NCBI GenBank assembly: GCA_036872755.1
Contig: JAVHNS010000004.1
Span: 62,001-126,000 of the forward strand
DNA length: 64,000 nucleotides
From: Orbilia blumenaviensis
Lineage: Eukaryota > Ascomycota > Orbiliomycetes > Orbiliales > Orbiliaceae
Direction of reading: 5' to 3'
Positions 37,037 to 49,400 of the stretch are shown here, one piece after another. The notes under the pieces are model-generated. The model searched no databases, had not been told where the DNA came from, and was given only the letters and a program-made list of their open reading frames with translations. Each line of letters opens with the position of its first letter. The first letter of the stretch is position 1. Made by a program: the position numbers and the translations under genes.

Positions 37037-38702
37037 TTATTTCAATAAGATTTTGAAATCGCCGTCTGCAGTTGACCCCTTGCTAACGCTTCCACGGATG
37101 CTGTCTACCAAGACCGCCTTGATCTCATCTGAAACTTTAAGACCGGCAAGCTTCTTAGCCACGACGTCGAGTTCCTCGTTGTCAAGCTTGGTGATAAGTA
37201 GTTCCACATCAGCCAAAACATTTGTGATTACGTCAGGCGGGGCAGCCCCGTCAGCGTGGAAGTAGTTAGCGTCCTCTGCACTCTTGCGAAGGACTCGCTT
37301 GTTTTTCTTCGCCGCATTTTTAGCTGCTTCCTTTACCTTCTTAGCATCAGCCTTTGACGCCTTCAATGCGGCTTCTTCCTCTTCCTTCTTCTTTGCATCT
37401 TCCTCCGCCTTCTTCTTGGCTTCTTCTGCCAGGCGTTTCTCTTCGGCTTCCCTAGCAATCTTCTTGGCATCCTTCTGCAACCTTTCTTCCTGACGGAACT
37501 TTTGCAACCTGACGTCCATTGCGAGAGCGTCGTCGACAACCTTCCTCAGTCTTGCCGTGTCCTCAGTCTTTCTCTTAGCCCTGGCAGCTTTGTTTTTCCG
37601 TTCGACATGTCGCTTTTGATCTCGGTTCTCATTGTCATCCGGAACGTCTTCGTCGAGATACTCGAAAGTTCTCCAGGAATCAAAGTTATACCAGAAGTTG
37701 TAGAATTCTTCGACTTCGGCCTTGGTAGATTTATCATCACCAAAACGAGGTACGGGTTTCTTCTTAGAGAAACGTCCCTCGCTATCGAAAACAGGGTTCC
37801 AGAGCCTGTAGATATTCTTCGCCTTAGACTTGCGAGAAGGTGGTTCAACATCAGCAGACTCGTCAACTGAGTCATACTGCCGACGTTTGACAGGGTCGGT
37901 GAGGATTTCCATGGCTAGAACGGAGGGGGGGGACTGCTGTCAGCACTCGAAACCTCGCAAGCATGAAGTGGTAAATCTGCCGTACCTTTCTGGATACATT
38001 TAAAGAAGTTGTCGTCGTCGACACCGCCAGCCGCGGCCTTCTTGTCCGGGTGGTGCTTCAAAACCTTCTTCCTGTGCGCTCGTTTGATTTGCTCGTCGGT
38101 TGCCTTCCAGCGGTATTTGCTTATACCAAGGACGGCGTAGTGGTCTTGATTCTAAATAGTAGTGACAGGTGTTAGGCAATTGTTTTTTCTCCGTTGCTTG
38201 GTTGATATGGAAAAGAGAAATCGTGTAGACGAAAAGATCAAGTGGTCGTTCCTACCTTCCAGTCCTTGGGATCTCGTGAGAGGAGCATGGCATCCTCGGG
38301 TTCACTGATTTCACCTGGGTCGGCGTCTTCGACATTCTTGGCTTGCTGTGCGGCAACAATACGGTCGTCCTCAGAGAAAGTTCTATGATGGCGCTTCTAT
38401 GGTTATTAGAATAGAGATTAGCGTTGGTTTTTTCCTTGTTATCCTGCCACTCTTTCTTCTTCTTCCTCTTTTTTTTTCTTTTCTTTTTTCTTTTCTTCTT
38501 CTTAGGGAGAAACGGTGGTAGAGGGAGAAGGGGGACCAGTTTGAAGACATACTCTACGAGCGTGGGCTAAATAATGAGGACCGACAGGCTCGAGGTTTCG
38601 GTGGGTCGGCTCAGAGAGATGCTCGAGTATGTGGAATCCGCTTTCGTGAGGCCATTCCGGCTCAGCTGGGAGAAGTGAGTGTTTCGTTGCGACGACGTTC
38701 AT
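37037..38702 (-). CDS. ZUO1: Zuotin, ribosome-associated DnaJ-type co-chaperone
   Basis: J-protein of the ribosome-associated complex that stimulates Hsp70 (Ssb/Ssz1) on nascent chains. Exon 1 starts [17 protein letters not shown] at 38702. After two introns comes [27 protein letters not shown], and the J-domain HPD tripeptide lies in VLKHHPDKK (38044-38052). The large last exon begins [18 protein letters not shown] and has the zuotin homology region ([36 protein letters not shown]). A long charged Lys/Glu/Ala helix for 25S rRNA contact and a C-terminal helical bundle follow. The predicted length of about 445 residues is standard. The convergent neighbour is ERG6. Confidence 0.95.
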
Positions 38703-39335
38703 GGTGACAGGAAGGCTGGTTTTTGATGCCAGCTGGTGAATCCTTCGTTCTGCGTGGGTGTATATGTGTGTTTTTCTTCGACTTGATAAGCCGTAGCTTT
38801 TCAAGAGGATTTTTTTTTTTTGGGTGGAGTTTTAATGTGTGGCGGTCTATTGCTGTCGAATCACGTGGCTGTCCAGGTCTTTTATACATTTGGCTTTTAA
38901 CTAGTCGAGTCTATCGATAAATTAAAACCAGGATTTCAAAGCTGAGTCAAAAGCTGTAAACATTTATAACTTGCTAGGTAGTAGCTATAACTACCTCTCA
39001 GGTAGACTTCACTTCAGTTGTAAACCCTGGACCGCATGTGGCATGGCACACGCACGAAGATGTAGCTACAAAGTCTCTTGCTCGATTTCCTCACTCATTA
39101 TGTTGATCGCGATCACTATAGCTACGTGTCTGCACATATATTCATTTATTTGCACTAAATACCTAGGTATCGGTAAGTAGGTAAGTACTAAGTGACTGCA
39201 TAGCAGTATCATAGCTGTGGTTACTCAGCATCTATTCTCAATGGTTAAGTCAGGGAGCCGCTTAACTCTGTGCACTTAATTACAACTGAAGCTAAATACT
39301 AGGCGCCTAGTGATTATTTATACATCAACATTCAA
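38703..39335. other. Intergenic between ZUO1 and the EXPERA gene
   Basis: About 0.6 kb that includes the ZUO1 promoter and the EXPERA 3' region. It has scattered ACCTAGG words near 39160-39190. No gene is recognised. Confidence 0.5.
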
Positions 39336-40199
39336 TTACTTGGTTTTCGCAGTGGCGCTTGATCGTTCAACAGCCCATATCTTCTGGGATATCCTCTGGT
39401 GGGCATCGAACACCATGTACAATGCTAGCGTGCAGATGAAAAGGATCGAACAGTTAGCAACTTCCAAGGGACGCTCGTTCATTAGAAATTGACTTACGTA
39501 GAGCCACAAACGGCCCGTACAAGCTGAACAATATGCCGACTTCAGTTGCAGACAATGCGCCGCGAGAAAACTCGTGGTATATCTCTGCCACACACGGAAT
39601 CGTTGTGACGAACAGGTGGTATGCATATATGATCATATTAACAGGCACCAATGGGTGATCTATATATCAGCGGGTTAGTCGGTTGGAATGTGACGGGGTA
39701 TAAATATCCCAAAACTTTTACTACTCCAAAAAAAAAAAAAGAAGAAGAAGAAGAAGAAGGGGAGGAAGAATATCTGGGTTTCTGTTCTTACCAACCGTCC
39801 AACCCCATAACAGCCAGGCGTTCAGGGGAACGAGAACGAACAGTTCTAATCCAATAAGAGATTCGAACCATGCTCGGTGTATTTTAGGGTTGTAAAACGG
39901 GTCTTTTAAGGTTTCGAATTGTAGCTTGTGCACATGGCTCAGGAATCCCGGCCGCAGCCAGTCGGGATACAGCGGCGCACAATCGGCGACTGAATTCAGG
40001 GTCTATGTTAGTCCATGTACTTGTGTGCGCATTTGGGTAGGTTCAGGGGGATCTGCGCCGGATCCTTTGCGCGAGAGAGAAAGAGAGAGAGAGAGTGTGT
40101 GTGTGACAATTGACACCAACCTATTGCTATGATAAGGATTAAAGAGAATACTGATCTATAGAAGAGGTCCAGAGGACGTTCTGATATTGGTTTCGCCAT
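39336..40199 (-). CDS. EXPERA-domain membrane protein (TMEM97 / sigma-2 receptor-like)
   Basis: Four-helix ER membrane protein of the EXPERA group, whose animal members (TMEM97, TM6SF2, EBP) bind or convert sterols. The spliced protein starts MAKPISERPLDLFYRSVFSL at 40199. Acceptor phase then joins it to VADCAPLYPDW, followed by DPFYNPKIHRAWFESLIGLE, LNAWLLWGW, HPLVPVNMIIYAYHLFVTT, ILFSLYGPFVAL and YMVFDAHQRI. Four hydrophobic segments are evident, and the end is short and lysine-containing. Predicted length is near 190 residues, the normal size. The introns carry simple repeats (GA/GT near 40072-40105 and A-rich near 39728-39760). A role in sterol or lipid handling is inferred from the family; the ERG6 gene 3 kb away may be coincidence. 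Confidence 0.85.
40072..40105. repeat. GA then GT dinucleotide tract in the EXPERA gene intron
   Basis: Runs of GAGA with one GAAA interruption pass directly into GTGTGTGTG. Confidence 0.8.
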
Positions 40200-41208
40200 T
40201 GTTACGGTTACTTTTGTTGTTTTGTCGTTGTTGTTGCTGTGGTGGTGGTGGTAATACTCAAACCACCGTATTTCTGTAGACAACAATGTAATGATTACGG
40301 AGCAGGATGTGGTGGCTGTTGTTTGTTTTTTATCTTTAAAAAAAAAAATCACAGGGAATTGGTAACTGCCGAGACTGAAATCGGTGCATAAGCAGGTCAT
40401 CTTTGTCAGAATGGAACGAGAGAGGGTGAAAGAGGCCAGCCCACGGATTGTATTGCGCTAAGTCAATGCTACTAATGGTAAACCGATGATGCGGCCACTT
40501 GGTCCAGGTAACAGCTAGACATACAGAATTGCAATGCAATGCAATGAAAAAGAGAAAGGAAAGGAAAAGAAAAGAGAGAGAAAAGGCTCATGAAGAGAAG
40601 AAGCATCTGAAGGTCTACCAACTGGTGTTTTCACAATGCTCTATGAAATGCCAATGAACGCCACCCGGGGACAGGACCTAATAACATACCACAAAACAAA
40701 AGAAGCCATGAAATATACCCCATTCAAAGAACCAAGAGTAAAATCGAGAAATAAATGGAAGCAAGAAGAGCGAAAATAGGGAACAAGAAGAAAAAAAAAA
40801 CAAAAAAAAGCATCAAGACACCCTCCCATTTTGAGATATGTCGTCTCTCGAGTAGAGGAGAGATTTTTTAAAGCAATGTGCGCACGCGCGACGATAAATT
40901 CAAAAAAAATAAAATCAATAAAAACAGAAGGGCAAACAAAACAAACAAGACTTATGTTCCCGAAATCCACCCCTAACACATTACATTAAGTGGTTAGTAG
41001 AGGGGGTCGAAAGGGGACGACCGATGCAAGGGAATATCTATATATCTATACCTGGGTATATTGGTATATATAGGTAAAGCATATAGATAAAATCTAAAAG
41101 AAGAAAAAGAAGAAAAAAAAAAAAAAAAAGAGAAAAGGCTGTAGATGTGAAAGTCAAAAAGCTTGAAGGCCCGGTAGGTGGGTGTGTTTGTGCGTTTGTG
41201 TGTTTGTG
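40200..41208. other. Intergenic, A-rich, with short repeats
   Basis: About 1 kb holding the promoter of the EXPERA gene and the 3' region of the serine-rich gene. It contains GGT/GTT repeats, ATGCAATGCAATG units near 40530 and an A run at about 41111-41130. No gene is recognised. Confidence 0.5.
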
Positions 41209-41877
41209 TTATATGTTCTTGAAGAGGTCGGTATCAAACGAAGAAACGGACGCTTGCGGTAAGTCTGGGATCTGGGGCGCAGGGTCTTTCTTGACGACCT
41301 CTGCAGCTTTCTCAGAGATGGTTGGCTCCCGTTCCCTGGGAGTCGGCGGAGGAGGCAGAGAGGCCTTTCGGCCGGAACTAGAACTAACAGATCTCTTGGA
41401 ACTATTCCTTCTGAAGCTAGAGAAGAATCCCTTGCTGGATATTGACAAAGCTCTTTCGCTAGCGACGTCAGAATCCCGGTCCTTGAGGAAGGTCTGCGAA
41501 GTGTTGTTGGTTGGAGATTTGAGGGACATGATCGAGGCTTCGTCGGATTCCTTGTAGGAGCCCGATAGGCTCATCTTGGAAAGAAGCCTGCGTACGGAAA
41601 CCGGTCGGGGGGATTGTGGGGACATGGGAGGGGAATTGGGCGAGACTTGTAAGCTGGAGCTGGAGGGTTTATTCGCCAGACCGAGCTGGGTCTTCGGCTT
41701 GGAGAGTCTGGAGGACGCGTTGGTACCGTCGTTGGCGGTGACATCGGTAGGGCTTTGGTATCGCGACGACGGGGACCCCGGGCGTGAATGGGGAGGAGAG
41801 TCGGGGATGTGGAAATCGGCTGTCAATGAGCCCCTGGACTCGAAGTTCAGAGGCGGCAGCTGTAGTTTAGATGCCAT
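41209..41877 (-). CDS. Serine/proline-rich protein of unknown function
   Basis: An intron-free frame of 222 codons that I cannot assign to a family. It begins MASKLQLPPLNFESRGSL and is dominated by Ser, Pro, Thr and Lys/Arg. Many SP sites (PPHSRPGSPSS, SPNSPPMSPQSPRP) could be targets of proline-directed kinases. Short basic clusters follow (VRRLLSKMSLSGS, FFSSFRRNSSKRSVS), then a PPPPTPRERE run and a more regular end (SEKAAEVVKK, SFDTDLFKNI). No membrane helix or signal peptide is seen, and the protein is probably mostly disordered. Codon use and lack of stops over 670 bases in a compositionally normal region support coding. The frame is divergent from the checkpoint kinase gene, with 1.56 kb between starts. 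Confidence 0.7.
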   Translation of the reverse strand: MASKLQLPPLNFESRGSLTADFHIPDSPPHSRPGSPSSRYQSPTDVTANDGTNASSRLSKPKTQLGLANKPSSSSLQVSPNSPPMSPQSPRPVSVRRLLSKMSLSGSYKESDEASIMSLKSPTNNTSQTFLKDRDSDVASERALSISSKGFFSSFRRNSSKRSVSSSSGRKASLPPPPTPREREPTISEKAAEVVKKDPAPQIPDLPQASVSSFDTDLFKNI

Positions 41878-42043
41878 TGTGAGTGTCGAATTGAGGGGGG
41901 GGGAATCTAATTGATAAAAAAAAATAAAAATGAAAATGAAAATGAACAGTTCAATAGATAATAAATGATAATGATAATAATATACTACTACTAGTTAATT
42001 ACAATTATAATTATAATTATTAAGTATTGGCGGTATAACGATA

Positions 42044-42077
42044 ATGATGGTGATGGTGATGATGATGATGATGATGG
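42044..42077. repeat. GAT/GGT trinucleotide microsatellite
   Basis: Tandem GATGGTGATGATGAT units, about eleven triplets. Confidence 0.85.
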
Positions 42078-42124
42078 CAACGGTCAGGAGAAGGACCTTG
42101 CATGAAAAGAGGGAGGGAGAAAGT

Positions 42125-42178
42125 AAGTAGGTAAGCCAGGTAGGTAAGTAGGTAGGTAGGTAGGTAGGCAGGCAGGTA
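42125..42178. repeat. GTAG tetranucleotide microsatellite
   Basis: Tandem GTAG units with a few AAGTAG and GCAG variants, ending in GGTACC. Confidence 0.85.
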
Positions 42179-42369
42179 CCAGTTAACGAGTGTGTGGTAG
42201 TGGTGGTGTGAGTGTGTGCGTGTAACTACTAAAGAGATGGCGGGCACTTTCTGTTCCAAAGCCAAGGGGGAGGGGGGGGTTTGAAGCTGGTGCTGCGCTG
42301 GCTGGCTGGCTTGCTTGCTGGCTTGCTGGATGGATGGATGGTTGGTTGGCGCCTGTGGGTTTATTATAG

Positions 42370-42397
<28 letters not shown>
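42370..42397. repeat. Poly-T tract (28 T)
   Basis: Uninterrupted run of 28 T on the plus strand. Confidence 0.9.
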
Positions 42398-42403
<6 letters not shown>

Positions 42404-43437
42404 TGTTTTGGGAGTCTATTCTCTCGTTCCCCAACAGGTCAGGTTATGGGGGGTCTGGGTACAAAGCCAACGGGGATTCAGGGTGAAGATGTATAATACC
42501 TGCTTCCCCAAAGAACCTAACTACTATAGTAGGTACCTACCTTGTACTTGTATTTACATACATATATAGGTACTTACATGCATACTTCTTTACATATTTA
42601 AGTACTTGAATACCTGTCAAATACCTACCCATGTAGCTTGACTGTCAGTATTTGAAAAAAAACTGGAGGATCGGTGGGAGTGGTATGTAGCATGTATGTA
42701 GGAAGGGAGTAATGCGATAGTAGTACGATGGTCTGTGGTGGTCCGGTCTGGTTATGTCATGTCCGGGTCAAATCAGATCAGACCAGGCCAGGCCAGGGGA
42801 GATCTTCCCCCCATACCCCCCCCCATTGCATTATTGTGTGCATACTTCCACAGTATGTGCATCCTTACATACCTCCTACCTATACATACCTCGATTCTAC
42901 GGATCCCACTGCCGGCCGGACACTCACTCACTCACTAGTTAACTACCTTGGTTAGTCAACCAATGGAGCCGAGCAATTACATACGTACTTTAGAATGTCT
43001 GGATGTATGTAAGGGAGCTAGGCTAAAAAGGCACTAAGCGAGGGCTCTTTGCTCGAACCGAAAAACGATTCAATCCAATTCGGATGGGCGCGTCGTCGCA
43101 TTTCGCAGCTTTTTTTGTTGTTTCTGTGGTGGGTTTCTCGCGTAGGCGCCAAATTAAATTATATTGTGCGATGCATGTATCCATCCATTCATCAGGACGC
43201 TTATCTAACCCACCACAACTAGGCTTAGTCTCATCTAAACTATCGTGACTTACCTCCTCTAATCAGGCTGTTATTCTTAATAGTTAAGTAGTTATTTTAC
43301 CCGCTTACTTAGGTACCTAACTGCTTGCTTCCCTCTTAGTTACTCGAGTACTTACTAAGCTTGATAGGTACCGAAACTAGCTGGTAGGTACCTGCCCACC
43401 AGGGAGGTGGGTATCTCTTACCTGGATATCAATCGAT

Positions 43438-46400
43438 ATGTCTTCGCAGATCTCAAATGTCCCACAGGGCACCCTCCTCGCCCAGGCCATTCGACGGAAC
43501 CTGGGCTCCGAAGGTCCTAGTACCCAAATCGGAACAACCGACAAGACCATTCTCGAACAGGTCCTTGCCATCTATCGCCCCGATCAGACCGCCGTCAACG
43601 ACCCCTCCAAGGATGCCCTCGAACTCACCTGTCCAACCGATAACGAAGACGTTAACTTCAACCTCGTCCAGAGTGTCGTTCAGCACGGTCTGTACAACGA
43701 GGATCCCTTCCTCACGGTAGAATCCCGTCTGTCCATATCGAGGGACTGCCTCGCCATCATTCGTCTTGTCACTCAAACCACCCCCAGAATCCTCATCCGT
43801 CCTCTCGACCCTAGCGATAATGGCTGGAATTCAAATTCAAATTCTAATCCCACCACCACCACTACCACCACCAGCATGCCTGCTTGGGCCTGGTTGCTAC
43901 AACGTATACTCCCGCTGCTCTGCCAAACTAGGCTGTCTTCGCTGAGGCGGGCCATGGTGGAAACCCTTTCGATCGTCATATCCGAACTTGGACGCCAAAC
44001 TATGGATGGTGACCATTCTAGCAATGCTCGCACCTACCTGAAGTCATGTGTAGACGGTATGCCCAATTCACCAATGCCATGATTGACAAGAAAGAAAAAA
44101 GAAGAAGAAGAAAAGAGAAGGGAAACCCCTATCCCTTGATCAGTTGAACTTAATAATAACAATATCTCCTGTGGAACATCCGATTCCCTCCTCTCTCAAA
44201 AAAGGCGTCGTTGAAATATTCATTTCAGATATCAAATCCACTCTTAAGAGGTCCTTCACCATCACACTCCCAAATGTCAGGTTTACCCTGCTTAACGGCC
44301 AAAGCGGTTCAGAGTTCACCAATATCCCGCCATGGTGTTTCACAATTAGGGATCCCGTCGAGGCTTGTTCCCTCGCCATCCAGATCGCACTGGCCGTCTC
44401 AAAAGTCGGATTATCCCACCATGCTGCACAAGTCGGCAAACCAAATTCAGATCTCTCCATAGCTTTACTTACGGGGCTGATACAAATCAATCAAAGACTT
44501 AAAGCCTGGGGGACAATCCCCATCAAAAGCAGGCTATCGGTACAACTATATAAGCAAATTCTAGAGGCATTAGCCGAGATTATCAACCATGATGACTTGG
44601 AATCAAACCAACCAGTCTTTAAACTCATCCAGAAGCTAAGCATGGGGTCTATACAAGCAGTTCTATGCCACCCAGTCCCCGAGATCGATCAGGAAACAGA
44701 AATATCCTTATCTGCATTACTCCTCTTGCTTCTCCGGTTCGCCGAAAGATCCAATGCTCTCAGGGTGGTCATGTCGCGTGATCTTATTCCTTGCATCAGA
44801 AATATACTGCAAGATTCGCTCAGGTGGCAGGCGAGGCACCGAGACCTAAGGGTACGAATTTGTCAAGATGCGTTTTTTTTTTATATATAAGTTGTTGTAG
44901 GCTTACGAAGGGCACGATACTGATTGTGGACACAGGTCACTCTGCTCAAATTTGCTTTGATATGCTCTGAAGATTATGCCTTTCATCAAATGCTACAGTC
45001 TAATCTCCACTTGGTTGCGGGGGTTGAATGGCAGTTCCAGAGTCCGGTTCTGCAGTTCCTTTACTCTCAACTGCACTCCACTCAAACACCAGTACCATAC
45101 ACACCCTCGCTTGAAGCGAAGTTCGGAAGTACGGATGGGCCAAGGAAGAGGCGGAAAGTGGATATAGACGTTCCGAGCGGAGGGCCGAAGATTAGGCAAG
45201 AATCGATATCGAGGATATATTCCAAGTTTGGCGGCCAGCCGAATAACGACTTGGCAGGGCTGTGTGCCATCGCCGCGTAAGCATACGTCTGCGCGTAACT
45301 TATTTAATAAAACTATAGTACTAAGTAAAAGTCATTAGGGATGCCTTCGGAAAACTGTCGATCCAGGAACAAGCCGATGTTTTTAACGAAGTTGGCTTGT
45401 TGACTTGCTTGCCAGCCAGCGAAGTACCCGCAAAACAACTTACACCCGAAGATACGGGGTTGCGACGCTTCCCTTGTGCAATATGCGATGTTGCCAAGCG
45501 TATACGAGAACATGGACCTACCGACGGAGAGTGTCATGACTTGATACGAATATTCACCGCTATCCAAAAATCGGAAGGATTTCTGCATAGTAGTAATGTG
45601 CGGGTATCTGGGATGCAGGTTATGCGAAAGATCGTGAAGCATGATCCCTTCGCCTTGAATGGTCAATTTATCAGTCATCCGTTCGGCCAATGGTGCTTAC
45701 AGGCCTTAAGAAGCTCAAACCGAGATCTCAGAATGCTGGCAGTGTAAGTTGATCCTCGTGTGTGTATGTGTGTGCGTTATTTGGTGCTTAGTGCTTCCTG
45801 GTCTCATTTTATTTTCGTGCCGCAGGATGACACTTCCACATTTTACCATTTTCGAGAATGACGACGAGAGCGCTATAGGGGAGCGTACCGCATGTCTACT
45901 CAAGGTCCGCGAAATATCTTCTGTCTCCGATGACACTATTCAAGAAACCTGCATAATCGCTTGGGGTAGGATGTCAAGGTTGAACCCTCCTCTTCTCTTT
46001 TGATTTTTGGGGGTGGGGGTGGGATTTTTTTTATTTTATTCTAACTAGTCGTCAATAGGGTCCTCGAAGGGGATGACCTTCATCTGGCTCTTGGGTTACT
46101 GCTTGGTTATTTGGGCCACAGTAATGCTTATCTTGCGGCCGTCGCTTATAACGAGGTACCCACGTTCCGTCCTCTTCTCTTCTCTTATCCATTTCCCCTT
46201 CCCATCCCCCATCTTTTCTTTTTGGTGGAGGGGGCGAGGATGAAAGGAACAGAAAGAAGAAAAAATCACATCCCTAAAGCACCACTAATTCAATGTTCAT
46301 ATAGATCGAGTCCGTGGCTCAAACAAAGAACATATCGATGTCTGCGCTGCTAGGACAATTTTGGAGAGACCTGAGCGTGATGGTCGTGAGCCTGCTGAAA

Positions 46401-49400
46401 ACCAAACCGCAGGTCATCCAAAGCGTATCCACTCTCCTGGGGATACCCACACAGGAATTTCTTTCAAATACTATCTCATACACTTTGCCGCATATGGTTC
46501 TTAGCCGCAAGTTGGATGTTCTCGAACATCTGGTACTGGCCTATAAGTCCTGTCGCAAAGATGGGGTAGAATCGACTTTCCAAGTATGCATGCATCATAT
46601 TACATCAATTTTAGGGCTCATTCTCGTCCAGCAGCATGATGATATTGAGGATAATACCATGTCTCTGCTTCGACATACCGATCCGACTTTTCAAAGGCTC
46701 GATTTTGCGGAGCTGATTAAAGCAGACCCTATCGCAATCATGGCCGAGACAATTCGATGTTATGCTGTCCTTAACCCAGAATCTAAAGTGGATGTATGTC
46801 TCTGACTTTTAATCCTACCGTAACCAGCCCGCACTAATAATATATAGGCCCAAAAGGCTATCAGAAAGATCGCCACAGTATGCTATAGGAAACCGGTTGG
46901 GTCAAAGAGGGAAAAGAACCCAGATATGCTGCATGCGTTCTTCGAGGTTCACGTTCTGGGGATCATTGCCCAGTACTCCGAGGTTTTGTTCAGTCTTAGG
47001 GCAAAACATTCTCTGACAGAAAAGCGGCGTAATTTGAAAGCAATTGAAGATATGATAAAGCTTGGAAAGGGTGGACTGGTGAACGGACTTCCCCAGGTAG
47101 GCATATCATCAATTCGATACATTCTTAATTTTGTCTCGCCTCTCTGACTTCGAATGAATCTCTAGATATCCGCTTGCTTGTCTTCAGCTCTCGAGATTAA
47201 AGGGCTACAAGAGACGACGCTATCTGTATGGTACGCGCTGATGACTGAAATACCTTCCAACGACATTGCGCCTTACTTTCCGGTCGTTTTATGCCTCTTG
47301 ATAAAGTCCTGGGATGAGTTTGGGGAGCCGTCTAAACGGTTGGGGAGAACACTCCTTTCGCAAATATTCGAGATACACAAGACGGCATTGCAGGACGAGG
47401 CTGATTCGCTTCCACAAATGAGTGTCATTACGGAATTTGATCATTACGAAAAGCTGCTTTCCACATCAAGGAATAAAGATCTAAAAGAGCAGCTCCGCAT
47501 TTTGACTTCCAGAAGCACCCATGAGAATCCCCTTGTCGTTGAACGGGCATTAACTGAACTAAAGAGCTACCTGGAAGCAAACGAAGATTTCATCAGGAAC
47601 ATCACGAATGATGAAATTCCTGATTCGATCGTCGCGGAAGTCATTCGTAATCTACTCGATGTTTGTGTCAGGCATGGCCAGTCAGCAAACTCAATAGCGA
47701 AGCTTTCATCTGAATGCCTTGGAATGATAGGGGCGGTGGACCCTAACCGTATCGAAAACTTGAGAAAGGTTGATGATTTGATGATTTTACACAATTTTGA
47801 GAGAACAGAAGAGAGCATACGATTTGCTCATTTCTTGCTTGAACATCATCTCGTCAAGGCATTTCTGTCAGCAACCGATACCCGTGCTCAGGGGTTCCTT
47901 TCTTTTGCTATGCAAGAATTATTGAAGTTTTGCGGATTCAGCCCCGAAGTTTTGGCTAAACAAAATACAGATTTCACAATTAGCCCAGATCAAACCAGAT
48001 GGAGGGATTTCTCTGTTACTGCGAGGAATGTACTTTCACCATATCTGAGTTCAAAGTATATTCTATCAACCGCTGCAACAGGCCATAAATCCACGTATCC
48101 GATATTTTCAACCACCAAATCATATCGGGAATGGCTGACTGAGTTCCTCCTTGACCTCCTCCCAAAGGCGCGAGGAGTCCACACCAAAACCCTTTTCGCC
48201 GAAATCATAAGTAAGATTGTCAAGGGGCAAGATTTATCAATACTCAATTTTATTTTACCCTACATTGTGCTGCATATTGTCATAAGTGGTAGCGCAGAGG
48301 ATAGGAAGAATATACGCCTCGAGCTGGTTTCGATTCTTCAACATGAAATGCCAGCAGACAGAAATCAGGAATTTGAAGTAGTAAAGAGATGTAGCGAGGT
48401 GAGAGCGCCCTTGATATGTCTCACCCCCCACTTTTGTTACTCCTATAGATTTGGTTATAGATTTGATGCTAACGATTCCCAGAGCGTGTTCATATTGGTC
48501 GACCATCTGTCAAAGTGGATACGCGAAAAACGGCGGTACGACTCTACTACTGCCGGCCTAGCGGCGCGTCAACTATCCCGCCAGTCGTCTGAATCTATTG
48601 TACAATACCCGGATTCTTCTATCGCACCAGTAGAAGCCTTGCTATCCAATCTCCCCCCCAAATTAATCGGCGAACGGTCTATTCAGTGTCAGTCATACTC
48701 TCGAGCTCTGTTTTACTGGGAGCAATACATGAGAAAATGCCGCCAGGAACAGACAAACATGGAGGCGCTTTATACCCAAATGCAATCTATTTACTCTGAA
48801 ATTGACGAACCTGACGGCATAGAAGGGATTTCCACAAAACTAAGCGTGGTCAATATTGAACAGCAAATATTGGAGCACCGCAAGGCTGGGAGGTGGTTGG
48901 CAGTGCAGAGCTGGTACGAGCATTTGTTGAAAGAAAGGCCAACGGACATGGATTTGCAATATGGGTTACTTTCAAGCTTGAAGGAATCCGGCCAACATGG
49001 TAACTACATACTATATTATCCCCCTCATAGGAAATTTAAGCTCACTATGGATTAGAAACTCTCCTGGTGCATATGGAACCAATTCTTAATGTGCATTCCT
49101 CGCTATTATATCGGGTACTAGGTTTTGGAATCGAATCTGCTTGGAGGTCTCTCAATTGGGATAGGCTAGAAGCTTTACTCCAGCAGTGTCCAGATCAGAC
49201 CTCTTTCGACGTCACTATTGGACGAGCCATTAACACCTTTAGAAGTGGTGACAAGAAGTCTTTGGAGAGCATCATTCAAGTCGGGCGAGACCAGCTGGTG
49301 CGATCAATGACAATATCTGGTACTAACTCAATAAGGTCATCGCACGAAATGTTGTTTCAGTTCCAAGTGTTAGCGGAATGCCAATATATCACCTCGAGTA

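Larger units (their letters stand above)
41878..43437. other. Divergent intergenic region rich in microsatellites
   Basis: It holds GAT trinucleotides (42044-42077), GTAG tetranucleotides (42125-42178), a run of 28 T (42370-42397), CACT/ACTC repeats near 42920 and several GGTACC words close to the kinase start. No coding segment was recognised; the short frames are repeat translations. Confidence 0.6.

Noticed and set aside
35273..40199. A sterol gene cluster made of ERG6 and the EXPERA gene
   Set aside because: Zuotin lies between them, and the EXPERA family is not tied to one ergosterol step, so the evidence is too weak for a cluster call.
42281..42569. Small plus-strand frames around the 28-T run
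   Set aside because: They are poly-Phe translations of the homopolymer with repeats on each side.
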